Source: Dongia_A sp039808885 (GTDB lineage Bacteria; Pseudomonadota; Alphaproteobacteria; Dongiales; Dongiaceae). From it: a DNA stretch of 64,000 bases. This document shows positions 1 through 8,622 of the stretch, piece by piece. Under the pieces are notes generated by a model, which searched no databases, was not told the DNA's origin, and saw nothing but the letters and a program-made list of their open reading frames with translations. Numbering within the stretch: position 1 is the first letter of the stretch; each line of letters starts with the position of its first letter. A program made the position numbers and the translations under genes. The stretch lies in the NCBI GenBank assembly GCA_039808885.1, contig JBDHTX010000001.1, forward strand, positions 186,001 to 250,000. Direction: 5' to 3'.

Positions 1-524
1 AGCTTGAGGTCGAGGGCGCCCAGCGGCTCGTCCAGCAGCAGCACGCTCGGATGATTGACCAGCGCGCGGGCGAGGGCCACGCGCTGGCGCTGACCGCCGG
101 AGAGCTGCGAGGGCTTGCGCTCGCCGAAGCCCGAAAGCTTCACCATCTCCAGCATCTCGCCGGCGCGGCGCGCGCGCTCCGCCGCCGGCACCTTCTTGAT
201 CATCAGGCCGTAGGCGACGTTCTCCGCCACCGTCATGTGCGGGAACAGGGCGTAGTCCTGGAACACGGTGTTGACGTCGCGGTCATAGGGCGGCACGCCG
301 GCCATGTCCTTGCCGTGGATGGCGACGACGCCGGAAGTCGGCTGCTCGAAGCCGGCGATCAGCCTGAGGCAGGTGGTCTTGCCCGAGCCGGACGGGCCCA
401 GCATGGCGAAGAACTCGCCGTCGAGGATGTCGAAGGATACGGCATCGACCGCCTTCACCGTGCCGTAGTGCCGCGAAACGTCGCGGAACGAGACGGCGAT
501 CGAGGCTTTCTGGGCGTCGGGCAT
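1..524 (-). CDS. ABC transporter ATP-binding protein, PotA/polyamine-type (3' end cut by window edge)
   Basis: Hydrolyses ATP to power import of a polyamine-like cationic substrate; cytoplasmic partner of inner-membrane permeases that should lie left of position 1. Visible: Walker A GPSGSGKT at residues 43-50, Q-loop, signature LSGGQ at 141-145, Walker B VLLLDEP just after 160. The ATG at 524 is the first start after an in-frame stop near 552. It lies 86 bp downstream of the substrate-binding protein on the same strand, so the two form one operon. The substrate (putrescine, spermidine or another amine) is inferred from the neighbour. About 174 residues are present; the C-terminal regulatory domain is off the window. 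Confidence 0.93.
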   Translation of the reverse strand, partial: MPDAQKASIAVSFRDVSRHYGTVKAVDAVSFDILDGEFFAMLGPSGSGKTTCLRLIAGFEQPTSGVVAIHGKDMAGVPPYDRDVNTVFQDYALFPHMTVAENVAYGLMIKKVPAAERARRAGEMLEMVKLSGFGERKPSQLSGGQRQRVALARALVNHPSVLLLDEPLGALDLK

Positions 525-562
525 GAAAAGGGCGCCGGATGATTCAATGGATCAACGAAAGC

Positions 563-588
563 GGGGCGGATCGCAAGCGATCCGCCCC
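563..588 (-). terminator. Strong hairpin between binding-protein and ATPase genes
   Basis: A perfect 12-bp stem (GGGGCGGATCGC / GCGATCCGCCCC) with almost no loop lies just after the binding-protein stop on the minus strand. It is followed there by GCTTTCGTTG, only a weak T-run. It is probably a partial terminator or mRNA 3'-end stabiliser that keeps binding-protein mRNA above ATPase mRNA, a common arrangement in ABC importer operons. Confidence 0.6.
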
Positions 589-610
589 GTGACAGCTATG
601 TCAGGTCGCG

Positions 611-1771
611 TTACTGGCCGCTTTGGACGGCCTGGTAGGCGGCAACCCAGTCGCGGTACGGCACGCATTCACGGCCGCCGCCGCAATTGGCGACCGGCGT
701 CTTCCAGAAATGGATGCGGGCGAAGTTCTGGATGCCGTTGATCTTGCAGCCGGCCTCGGTGAGGATCGGGTCGCTGCAGGTCTCCGGCACCGCCGGCACG
801 CTGCCGAACCAGGCCGCGGTGCCCGCCTGGGCGTTGGCCGAGAGCGAGTGGTTCAGCCACATATAGGCGCAGTTCGGATGCGGCGCCTGGGCGTGCATCA
901 TGGTGGTGTCGGCCCAGCCGGTGGCGCCTTCCTTGGGCACCGTGGAGCCGATCTTCACCTTGCCGCCGGCGCGCAGCGTGTTCACCTGGTACGGCCAGGA
1001 GGTCGAGGCCACCACGCCCTCGGTGGTGAAGTCGTCGACCTGGGCCGCGGCGTCGCCCCAGTACTTGTTCACGATCTTGCGCTGCTGGCGCAGCAGGTCG
1101 ATCGCGGCGTCGAATTGCGGCTTGGTCAGCTCATAGGGATCGGTGATGCCGAGCTCCGGCTTATTGGTCATCAGGTAGAGCGCCGCGTCGGCCACGTAGA
1201 TCGGGCCGTAATAGGCCTGCACCCGGTTCTTGTTCGACTTGCCGTCGGGCAGCGTCTGCTCCTCGAACACCACCGACCAGCTCTGCGGCGCGTTCTCCCA
1301 GACGTCGGCATTGTACATCAGCACGTTGGCGCCCCACTGCCATGGCACGCCGTAGTGCTTGCCGTTGACGGTGTGCCACACCGCGCTCTGCAGCCGCGGG
1401 TCGATCTTGCCGTAATCCTTGATCAGCGAGGTGTTGATCTCCTGCACCGTGCCGCCGGCGATGAGGCGCAGGCTGGCGTCGCCCGAGGCGGTCACCAGGT
1501 CGAAGCCGCCGGCATTCATCAGCGACACCATCTCGTCCGAGCTGCCGGCCGTCTTGATGGTGACCTTGCAGCCGGTCTCCTTCTCGAAGCCGGTGACCCA
1601 GTCGTAGTTCGGATCGGATTCGCCGCGCTCGATATAGCCCGGCCAGGCGACGATCGAGACTTCGCCTTCACCGGCGCCGATGCTGGTGACCATATCGGCC
1701 TGTGCCGCCTGGCCGGCCAGCAGGAAGGCCGTCGCCACGACGGATGCCGTGAGCTTGCTGCGATGGGACAT
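611..1771 (-). CDS. Periplasmic polyamine-type ABC substrate-binding protein (PotD/YdcS-like)
   Basis: Binds a polyamine-like ligand in the periplasm and delivers it to the ABC permease. The 386-residue product starts with a signal peptide (Lys/Arg, hydrophobic core, AQA cleavage region near residue 25) and continues as an extracellular solute-binding family 1 fold (VSIVAWPGYIERG, then DLVTASGDASLRL). The ATG at 1771 is preceded by a textbook AGGAGG six bases upstream, so the longer in-frame reading to 2065 is rejected. First gene of an operon continuing into the ATPase at 524. Several C-terminal cysteines (near CSDP, GCKING, NCGGGRECV) are unusual for the family and may form disulfides. Confidence 0.9.
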   Translation of the reverse strand: MSHRSKLTASVVATAFLLAGQAAQADMVTSIGAGEGEVSIVAWPGYIERGESDPNYDWVTGFEKETGCKVTIKTAGSSDEMVSLMNAGGFDLVTASGDASLRLIAGGTVQEINTSLIKDYGKIDPRLQSAVWHTVNGKHYGVPWQWGANVLMYNADVWENAPQSWSVVFEEQTLPDGKSNKNRVQAYYGPIYVADAALYLMTNKPELGITDPYELTKPQFDAAIDLLRQQRKIVNKYWGDAAAQVDDFTTEGVVASTSWPYQVNTLRAGGKVKIGSTVPKEGATGWADTTMMHAQAPHPNCAYMWLNHSLSANAQAGTAAWFGSVPAVPETCSDPILTEAGCKINGIQNFARIHFWKTPVANCGGGRECVPYRDWVAAYQAVQSGQ

Positions 1772-1926
1772 GGTGCCTCCTAAAGCTTTCCCCGTGAAAC
1801 TTTTTTGGCCGCCGCGCGGGCGCGAACGGTGCCCGGGAAGGCGCGGAGCGTGCCCTTCCGCGCGCCGCTTGCCTGACCGGGCGGTCAAACGTAGCGCGGC
1901 CCCGGTTAAATGTAAAAGGGCGAAAA

Positions 1927-3063
1927 TCAAGCCCGCTGAACGCCCTGGTTCACATTTTCCGGCGCGTCGGCGGCGAGAAATTCCTGCATCGACCGCTCGA
2001 GCCAGGCGCGCTCCAGGTCGCGGGTGATGAACACGATCCGCGACCGGCGCGGCTGCCCCTGCCAATCGGGCAACAGGGCCGGCGGATGGAACAAATGCTG
2101 AATGCCGTGCACCGCCACCGGCTGGTCGGAGCCGGCGATGTCTAAAATGCCCTTGATCCGCAGCAGATCGGCGCCGCGCATGGTGATCAGCATCTCGATC
2201 CAGGCGACGAACCTGGCCCAGTCGATCGGGGTGTCGCGGGTCAGGCAGAAGGCCCGGATGTGGTCGTCATGACGGTTCACGTCGTGGCGATGCTGCTGGT
2301 GATGCCCGTGATGATCGTGATGATGATCATGAGCGTCCTGCGCAGGGCCTTGCGCCGGCGGATGCGCCGCATAGGCCTCTTCGCGCAGCCAGCGTGCCAC
2401 GTCGGGCGATTTCAGCGCCGGATTGTAGAGCCCCGCATCCAGGACATTTTCGGCCGCAATGATCCCATTAACGGCGCGCAGGATGGGTGCCGCCGGATTG
2501 AGGCCGCGCAGCCGCCGCTCCAGCGCCGCCACCGCTTCCGGCGCCGCCAGATCCGTCTTGGTCAGCACCAGGCGGTCGGCCACCGCCGCCTGCTTCACCG
2601 ATTCGAATTGCCGGTCGAGCTGGTCCTGGCCGTTGACCGCGTCCACCGTCGCGATCACGCCGTCCAGGCGATAGAAGGCGCTGAGCAGCGGGTCGCCGAT
2701 CAGGGTGTGGAGGATCGGCGCCGGGTCGGCTAGGCCCGTGGTCTCGATCACCACGCGCTTGAAGCGCGGCACCTCGCCCTTGTCGCGCCGCTTGTAGAGC
2801 CGGCGCAGGGTGTCGATGAGGTCGCCGCGGATGCTGCAGCACAGGCAGCCCGACGACATCAGGATGGTGTCCTCGTTCGAGCTTTCGACCAGGAGATGGT
2901 CGAGGCCGATCTCGCCGAATTCGTTGATCACCACGGCGGTGTCGGCCATCGCCGGCTGCGGCAGCAGCGCCTTCAGCAGCGTGGTCTTGCCCGAGCCGAG
3001 GAAGCCGGTGAGGACGGAAACCGGAAGACGTTCCAGCGCCGGCGCGTCCGCTTCGTCGGTCAT
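1927..3063 (-). CDS. CobW/COG0523-family G3E GTPase, putative metallochaperone
   Basis: G3E P-loop GTPase of 378 residues, a family that inserts or delivers metals (zinc, cobalt or others). Walker A GFLGSGKTT at 20-28; the metal-binding CxCC motif at Cys73, Cys75 and Cys76 (SGCLCCSIRGD); a NKxD-like TKTD; then a histidine-rich stretch near residues 243-268; CobW C-terminal domain at the end. The start overlaps the stop of heme A synthase (ATGA at 3060-3063), so translation is probably coupled. The coupling suggests, but does not prove, a role in metal supply for the respiratory oxidase. No Zur box was recognised upstream. Confidence 0.9.
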   Translation of the reverse strand: MTDEADAPALERLPVSVLTGFLGSGKTTLLKALLPQPAMADTAVVINEFGEIGLDHLLVESSNEDTILMSSGCLCCSIRGDLIDTLRRLYKRRDKGEVPRFKRVVIETTGLADPAPILHTLIGDPLLSAFYRLDGVIATVDAVNGQDQLDRQFESVKQAAVADRLVLTKTDLAAPEAVAALERRLRGLNPAAPILRAVNGIIAAENVLDAGLYNPALKSPDVARWLREEAYAAHPPAQGPAQDAHDHHHDHHGHHQQHRHDVNRHDDHIRAFCLTRDTPIDWARFVAWIEMLITMRGADLLRIKGILDIAGSDQPVAVHGIQHLFHPPALLPDWQGQPRRSRIVFITRDLERAWLERSMQEFLAADAPENVNQGVQRA

Positions 3064-4133
3064 GCCCGCCGGGTCTTCAACCCATGCAGCGTGTAGAGGC
3101 CGAGGGTGAACAGCAGGAACGCGCCGGCCTGGTGCGCCACCGCGAGCGGCAGCGGCACCACCAGCATCAGCGTCGCGATGCCGAGCATCGCCTGCAGCAG
3201 CAGGCCGAGCGGCAGGTAGTAGAAGCGCCGCTTCAGCCCCTGGGGCAGGTCGGCGCGGCGCCCGCGCACCACCAGCGAAACCAGGGCGATGGCGATGAAG
3301 CCCGACATCAGGCGATGCAGGAACTGCGCGGTGGCCGGGTTCTCGGTGAAGTTGATCCACCAGGGCGACAGCTGGAACAGGTCGGCGGCGATCCAGTGCT
3401 CGCCCATCATCGGGAAGTTGTTGTAGATGAGCCCGCCATGCAGGCCGGCGACGAAGCCGCCGATGGCGATCTCCAGCACGATCAGCGCCGTCATGACGAT
3501 GCCGTGGCGGCGCAGCGCCTCGCGCAATGCCGGCGCCGCATTGTGCTCCGCCGGCTGCAGCAGGTTGAGCGCCTGCCACAGCAGCATGCCGTAGATCAGC
3601 AGCGCCAGGATGAGATGCGCCACCAGGCGGTACTGGCTCACATCGGTGCGGTCGGCGAAGCCGCTGCGCACCATGATCCAGCCCATGACGCCCTGCAATC
3701 CGCCGAGAACGAAAATGCCGGCGAGCCGGCGCGCCCGGCCGCCACGCAGATAGCCGCGCACCCAGAACCACAGGAACGGCACCAGGAAGGCGACGCCGAT
3801 CAACCGGCCCCAGAGACGATGCAGGTATTCCCACCAGAAGATGGCCTTGAAGCCGTCCAGCGTCATATCTGGATTGATCACCTTGTATTCGGCGATCTGG
3901 CGATAGATGTCGAAGACACGGTGCCATTCGGCATCGGTCAGGGGCGGGATCGCGCCCAGGATCGGCTTCCATTCCATGATCGAGAGGCCGGAATCGGTCA
4001 GCCGGGTGATGGCGCCGAGCGAAACCTGGCCCAGCACCATGGCCGAGAGCACCAGCAGCCAGCGCCCGACGGCGCGGTCGGCGGTGAGCGGTCGGCTTCG
4101 CGCAGCCAATCCTGCGGTTTCGGCGATGGACAC
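3060..4133 (-). CDS. ctaA: Heme A synthase (COX15/CtaA)
   Basis: Inner-membrane enzyme that oxidises the C8 methyl of heme O to a formyl group, giving heme A for aa3-type cytochrome oxidase. 357 residues with about eight hydrophobic segments. Typical family motifs: GAITRLTDSGLSIMEWKP near residues 40-60, the EYLHRLWGR heme-ligand region, and NFTENPATAQFLHR in the second half. The start is GTG at 4133 with AAGG upstream. The gene is followed with a 4-base overlap by the CobW GTPase. It belongs to the alphaproteobacterial/mitochondrial COX15 type by length and motifs. Confidence 0.95.
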   Translation of the reverse strand: MSIAETAGLAARSRPLTADRAVGRWLLVLSAMVLGQVSLGAITRLTDSGLSIMEWKPILGAIPPLTDAEWHRVFDIYRQIAEYKVINPDMTLDGFKAIFWWEYLHRLWGRLIGVAFLVPFLWFWVRGYLRGGRARRLAGIFVLGGLQGVMGWIMVRSGFADRTDVSQYRLVAHLILALLIYGMLLWQALNLLQPAEHNAAPALREALRRHGIVMTALIVLEIAIGGFVAGLHGGLIYNNFPMMGEHWIAADLFQLSPWWINFTENPATAQFLHRLMSGFIAIALVSLVVRGRRADLPQGLKRRFYYLPLGLLLQAMLGIATLMLVVPLPLAVAHQAGAFLLFTLGLYTLHGLKTRRA

Positions 4134-4226
4134 CCGGGCTACCTTGTTCAGGCGGTCAAATCGGGCGCGACCTTAGCGCAGGCAATCCGCCTTGGCAGTC
4201 GAAAAAGCGTCCAGATGTGACGCAGC

Positions 4227-4652
4227 TCAGGGATGGCGGCGATACTTCGCGGGCAGCAGGTCCTCGACAGGAACACGTTCCAGGCTGCCCGCGCGGTCCA
4301 GGATCACGGCGGCCCCGGGGGCGAAATCCGTCAGCATCTCGCGGCAGATGCCGCAGGGCGAGACCACCTTGCAGTCCTGGTGCTGTTCGCGCGGCCGCGG
4401 ATGGCGGACCGAGACGATGGCCTGGATCGCCGTTTCACCGGCAGCCATGGCCTGGCCCAGAGCCACCGCCTCGGCGCAGACCGACGCGCGGCCGACATAG
4501 GTATCCAGATGCAGCCCGGTATAGATCCGGCCAGAAGCGCCGCGAATGGCGCAGGCGATGTGGTGCCGGTTTTCCAAATACCGCTGGTTGATCAATGATT
4601 TGGCCTGATCAATCAGTTCCTGATCCGGGGCGTTCAGGGGCGTTGCGGTCAT
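4227..4652 (-). CDS. cdd: Cytidine deaminase
   Basis: Zinc enzyme that hydrolyses cytidine/deoxycytidine to uridine/deoxyuridine in pyrimidine salvage. 141 residues, the size of homotetrameric enzymes. Zinc and catalytic residues are visible as Cys59-Ala-Glu61 (VCAEAVALG) and PCGIC with Cys100 and Cys103. A related fold serves blasticidin-type deaminases, so substrate breadth is uncertain. It stands alone between ctaA and a small membrane-protein gene, separated by 93 and 60 bp; no clear operon partner. Confidence 0.88.
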   Translation of the reverse strand: MTATPLNAPDQELIDQAKSLINQRYLENRHHIACAIRGASGRIYTGLHLDTYVGRASVCAEAVALGQAMAAGETAIQAIVSVRHPRPREQHQDCKVVSPCGICREMLTDFAPGAAVILDRAGSLERVPVEDLLPAKYRRHP

Positions 4653-4712
4653 GGCTGGTCACCGGCTCCCTGTAAGGGATATATCCACAAACAAAACATG
4701 GTCATATGTCTC

Positions 4713-5057
4713 TCAGGGCCATTTGTGGAACACGAAAAAGGCCGCCAGCGCAATCAGGCTGAACCCGACCATGTGGTTCCAGCGCAGCCCCTCCCCCAGA
4801 TAGAACCAGGAAAAGGCGATGAAGACGGTCAGGGTGATGACCTCCTGGATCGTCTTCAGCTCGGCCGCCGAATAGGTGCCGCTGCCGTAACGGTTGGCCG
4901 GCACGGCAAAGCAATACTCGACGAAGGCGATGCCCCAGCTGACCAGCACCACGATCCAGAGCGGCGCGCCCTTGAACTTGAGATGCCCGTACCAGGCGAA
5001 GGTCATGAAGACGTTGGAAACGGTGAGCAGAACGATCGGGGTCAGGGCTGGCGGCAT
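4713..5057 (-). CDS. DUF486 family small membrane protein (DMT superfamily)
   Basis: A 114-residue hydrophobic protein with four likely membrane segments, matching the DUF486 group of the drug/metabolite transporter superfamily (FMTFAWYGHLKFK, SWGIAFVEYCFAVPANR, SAAELKTIQEVITL). Function is not established; half-size DMT proteins usually act as dimers. Start ATG at 5057 has only a weak ribosome site. On the same strand as cdd but 60 bp away. Confidence 0.85.
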   Translation of the reverse strand: MPPALTPIVLLTVSNVFMTFAWYGHLKFKGAPLWIVVLVSWGIAFVEYCFAVPANRYGSGTYSAAELKTIQEVITLTVFIAFSWFYLGEGLRWNHMVGFSLIALAAFFVFHKWP

Positions 5058-5140
5058 AAGGACTCGGTCAAGGAAGGGCGATTTCGGGCGGCACTATAGC
5101 GCCACCCCCGCCAACGCCCCAGCCGCAAATCGGTTCCCGT

Positions 5141-7180
5141 CTAGAACTGCAGGCAGAGCCTGAGCGATTCGTAGAGCGCGGCGTGGATGTTGCGACTGGC
5201 CACGGCGTCGCCGACCCGGAACAGCTGGAACCTGCCCTGCGGATTGCGCACCAGCTTCTGCGGCTTGTTGGCGATGAAACTGTCGAGGTCGATCTCGCCG
5301 CGGTTGCTGGCCTGCTCTTTCAGGGCGAAATAGGTCTCCGCCGCCGGCAGGGTGCCGTGCTCGGCGATCACCTGGTCGACGCGCCTTTCGCTCTCCGACT
5401 TGTCGTAGTCGTTGTAGAGCACCGCCACCAGCTTGTTGCCGTCGCGGCGGATGCCCTTCAGGTGGTGGTTCACCGTGATGGTCGCCTTGGCCGCGTAGAG
5501 CGCCTTGTAGTAGGCCGGGTAGTTGAGGCCGCCGACATCGACGCCGACCAGGCGCTCCGGCGTCACGTATTCGAGCCTGGCGCGCTGGTTCACCACGTAT
5601 TCGCCGAGGGTCGTGCCCTCGTGGCCGCCGTGATTGTCGTAGACCAGCACCTCCGGCGCCACCTTCGCCTGGCCGCCCAGCACGTCCCAGGGCGAGGTCG
5701 CCAGCTCGGCCCCGAATTGCAGGCGGCCGGCATTGGGCAGGCCGCCGGTGGCGATGACCACGATGTCCGGGTTCTCCGCCAGCACGTCGCCGGCCTCGGC
5801 ATAGGTGTTGAAGCGGCAATCGACGCCCAGCGCCTCCACCTCGCCCGCCAGCCACTCGGCGATGCCGACGATCTCGCGCCGGCGCTGCAGCTTGGCGGCG
5901 AGCAGGATCTGCCCGCCCGGCTTGTCGGCGGCCTCGAACAGCACGACCTTGTGGCCGCGGAGCGCGCTGACCCGCGCCGCCTCCAGCCCCGCCGGCCCCG
6001 CCCCTACCACGACGATCTTCTTCGCCGGCCCGGTCGATTTCGGGACCACATGCGGCATGGTCTCCTCGCGCCCGGTCGCCGGGTTGTGCAGGCACAAGGC
6101 TTCGCCGCCCTGATAGATCCGGTCGATGCAGTAGCCGGCGCCGACGCAGGGGCGGATGCGGTGCTCCTCGCCGCGCATGATCTTGGCGACGATATGCGGG
6201 TCGGCCATGTGGGCGCGGGTCATGCCGATCAGATCGACGGCGCCGGAGCTGATCGCGTGCCGCGCGGTGGCGACATCGTTGACGCGGGCCGCCTGCATCA
6301 CCGGCAGCTTCACCGCCTGCTTCACCGCGCGGGCGAGGTCGAGATGCGGGCCGGCCGGCGTGCCCATGCCGGGGATGACATGGGACAGCGCCTCGTCGGT
6401 GCCGATATAGCCCTGGATCACGTTGATGAAATCGATGAGACCGCTATCCGCCATCACCCTGGCGATCTCCAGCCCCTCTGACCGGTTGAGGCCGTTCTCG
6501 ATGGTCTCGTCCACCACCATGCGCAGCCCGACGATGTAGTCGTCGCCCACCTGACGGCGGATCTCCTTCAGCACGTCGAAGCTGAAGCGCAGGCGGTTCT
6601 CCATGTTCTGCGCGCCGTATTCGTCGGTGCGCTCGTTGGTGTTGGGCGACCAGAAGGCGTCGAACAGGTGGCCATAGGCCTCGATCTCGATGCCGTCGAG
6701 GCCGCCGTCGCGGCAGCGCCGGGCGCCGGCGCCAAAGGCCTTCACCGTGCGCTCGAAGTCGAAATCCTCCATCTCCTTGGGGAAGGCGCGATGGGCCGGC
6801 TCGCGCACCGGGGAGGGCGAGATGACCGGCAGCCAATGCTCCTTGGCCCAGGAGGTGCGGCGGCCCAAATGGGTGATCTGGCACATCACCGCCGCGCCAT
6901 GGGCGTGGACGTCGGCGGCCAGCTCCTTGAACCAGGGAATGATGGCGTCGGACCCGACATAGAGATTGCCGAAGGCCTGGGGCGAATCCGGGGCCACGAT
7001 GGAGGAACCGCCGATCATGGTCAGGCCGACGCCGCCCTTGGCCTTTTCCGCGTGATAGAGGCGGTAGCGCGTCTTGGGCAGGGCCTCCTCGGAATAGGCC
7101 GGCTCATGCGAGGTGCTGATGATGCGGTTCTTCAGCGTCAGATGCTTGAGCCGGAACGGCTCCAGAAGCGGATCGGCCAT
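5141..7180 (-). CDS. NADH:flavin oxidoreductase, N-methylproline/dimethylglycine demethylase-like
   Basis: A 679-residue flavoprotein of the trimethylamine dehydrogenase / 2,4-dienoyl-CoA reductase architecture: FMN-binding TIM barrel (about 1-370), iron-sulfur segment, then an FAD/NAD(P) Rossmann half starting with KIVVVGAGPAGLEAAR. The N-terminal sequence (MADPLLEPFRLKHLTLKNRI) fits the StcD/DgcA-like subgroup linked to stachydrine or dimethylglycine demethylation; that assignment is from memory. Cluster cysteines are Cys345, Cys351 and Cys363, with Ala where a fourth Cys is usual. ATG at 7180 follows GGGAAAGGG; an upstream in-frame start at 7336 lacks homology. Divergent from the leucine operon. 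Confidence 0.85.
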   Translation of the reverse strand: MADPLLEPFRLKHLTLKNRIISTSHEPAYSEEALPKTRYRLYHAEKAKGGVGLTMIGGSSIVAPDSPQAFGNLYVGSDAIIPWFKELAADVHAHGAAVMCQITHLGRRTSWAKEHWLPVISPSPVREPAHRAFPKEMEDFDFERTVKAFGAGARRCRDGGLDGIEIEAYGHLFDAFWSPNTNERTDEYGAQNMENRLRFSFDVLKEIRRQVGDDYIVGLRMVVDETIENGLNRSEGLEIARVMADSGLIDFINVIQGYIGTDEALSHVIPGMGTPAGPHLDLARAVKQAVKLPVMQAARVNDVATARHAISSGAVDLIGMTRAHMADPHIVAKIMRGEEHRIRPCVGAGYCIDRIYQGGEALCLHNPATGREETMPHVVPKSTGPAKKIVVVGAGPAGLEAARVSALRGHKVVLFEAADKPGGQILLAAKLQRRREIVGIAEWLAGEVEALGVDCRFNTYAEAGDVLAENPDIVVIATGGLPNAGRLQFGAELATSPWDVLGGQAKVAPEVLVYDNHGGHEGTTLGEYVVNQRARLEYVTPERLVGVDVGGLNYPAYYKALYAAKATITVNHHLKGIRRDGNKLVAVLYNDYDKSESERRVDQVIAEHGTLPAAETYFALKEQASNRGEIDLDSFIANKPQKLVRNPQGRFQLFRVGDAVASRNIHAALYESLRLCLQF

Positions 7181-7368
7181 GCCGGTTGCGCCCTTTCCCC
7201 TGCCACGTGGCGGAGCCGACTCTAGGCGAAGCCCGCACCCGGCATCAAACCGGAACTCACCGGACCAGGCGGCGAAAAAGCAAAACGTCGCTTGACCCGG
7301 CCACCGCGCAACAAGCCTGCGCCGGTTTTGACCCAATCCGCCCGAACATTACCTTCACCCCATCGCCC

Positions 7369-7396
7369 TTGCCGCGCTGCCCTCAGGCACTACAAT
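7369..7396 (+). promoter_or_regulatory. Candidate sigma70 promoter for the leucine (liu) operon
   Basis: TTGCCG at 7369-7374, 16-bp spacer, TACAAT at 7391-7396, about 58 bases before the liuA start. The 273-bp space between the divergent oxidoreductase and liuA holds no other recognisable element and no regulator gene. Confidence 0.4.
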
Positions 7397-7453
7397 GCCG
7401 CCAAAACCGGGCGCAATTCCTAAGCGCCCGACCTTTCTGGGAGCATCCGCCGC

Positions 7454-8617
7454 ATGGACCTGCGTGGCCTCGAGTTCGACCTGGGCGAAACCGCCGATTC
7501 CCTGCGCGCGAGCGTCCGCGCCTTCGCCGACGCCGAGATCGCGCCGCGGGCGGCGGAAATCGACCGCCTGGATGATTTCCCCGCCGATCTGTGGCGCAAA
7601 TTCGGCGACATGGGCCTGCTCGGCATCACCGTCGAGGAGGACTATGGCGGCGCCGGCATGGGCTATCTCGAGCATGTCATCGCCATCGAGGAGCTCTCCC
7701 GCGCCTCGGCCTCGGTGGCGCTCTCCTACGGCGCCCATTCCAACCTCTGCGTCAACCAGATCCGCCGCAACGGCAGCGAGGCGCAGAAGCGCAAATACCT
7801 GCCCAAGCTGATCTCCGGCGAGCATGTGGGCGCCTTGGCGATGAGCGAGCCGGGCGCCGGCTCCGACGTCGTATCCATGCGGCTGAAGGCGGAGCGGCGC
7901 GGCGACCGCTACGTGCTGAACGGCACCAAGATGTGGATCACCAACGGCCCCAACGCCGACATCATCGTGCTCTATGCCAAGAGCGACGCCGAGGCGGGAC
8001 CCAAAGGCATCACCGCCTTCATCTTCGAAACGAAGACCAAGGGCTTCCAGGTGGCGCAGAAGCTGGACAAGCTCGGCATGCGCGGATCGAACACCGGCGA
8101 GCTCGTCTTCAATGAATGTGAGATCCCGGCCGAGAACATCCTCCAAGCGGAGGGCAAGGGCGTCAACGTGCTGATGAGCGGGCTCGACTACGAGCGCGCC
8201 GTGCTGGCGGCAGGGCCTCTGGGCATCATGCAGGCGGCGATGGACGTGGTCATCCCCTATGTCCACGACCGCAAGCAGTTCGGCCAGCCGATCGGCACCT
8301 TCCAGCTGATGCAGGGCAAGATCGCCGACATGTATTCGACGCTGTCCGCCTGCCGCGCCTATTGCTACGCGGTGGCGAAGGCCTGCGACAAGAACCAGAT
8401 CACCCGCAAGGACGCCGCCGGCGTCATCCTCTATTGCGCCGAGAAGGCCACCTGGATGGCCCTGGAGGCGCTGCAATGCCTGGGCGGCAACGGCTACATC
8501 AACGACTACCCGACCGGGCGGCTGCTGCGCGACGCCAAGCTGTATGAGATCGGCGCCGGCACCAGCGAAATCCGCCGCATGCTGATCGGCCGCGAAATCT
8601 TCAACGAAACCGCCTGA
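7454..8617 (+). CDS. liuA: Isovaleryl-CoA dehydrogenase
   Basis: FAD acyl-CoA dehydrogenase converting isovaleryl-CoA to 3-methylcrotonyl-CoA, third step of leucine catabolism; electrons pass to ETF. 387 residues. Family signatures visible: LAMSEPGAGSDVVSM near 130-145, KMWITNGPNADI, RKQFGQPIGTFQLMQGK, and the C-terminal QCLGGNGYINDYPTGRLLRDAKL. First gene of liuABCDE; the next gene starts 5 bp after its stop. The assignment within the acyl-CoA dehydrogenase family rests on sequence and on the methylcrotonyl-CoA carboxylase genes that follow. Confidence 0.95.
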   Translation: MDLRGLEFDLGETADSLRASVRAFADAEIAPRAAEIDRLDDFPADLWRKFGDMGLLGITVEEDYGGAGMGYLEHVIAIEELSRASASVALSYGAHSNLCVNQIRRNGSEAQKRKYLPKLISGEHVGALAMSEPGAGSDVVSMRLKAERRGDRYVLNGTKMWITNGPNADIIVLYAKSDAEAGPKGITAFIFETKTKGFQVAQKLDKLGMRGSNTGELVFNECEIPAENILQAEGKGVNVLMSGLDYERAVLAAGPLGIMQAAMDVVIPYVHDRKQFGQPIGTFQLMQGKIADMYSTLSACRAYCYAVAKACDKNQITRKDAAGVILYCAEKATWMALEALQCLGGNGYINDYPTGRLLRDAKLYEIGAGTSEIRRMLIGREIFNETA

Positions 8618-8622
8618 AGCGC

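Noticed and set aside
1772..2065. Extended N-terminus of the polyamine-binding protein
   Set aside because: A perfect AGGAGG and signal peptide place the start at 1771; the extension overlaps the promoter space and the end of the CobW gene.
3064..3972. Extended CobW protein fused to a 5' reading inside ctaA
   Set aside because: This part is out-of-frame translation of ctaA; the ATGA junction gives the true start.
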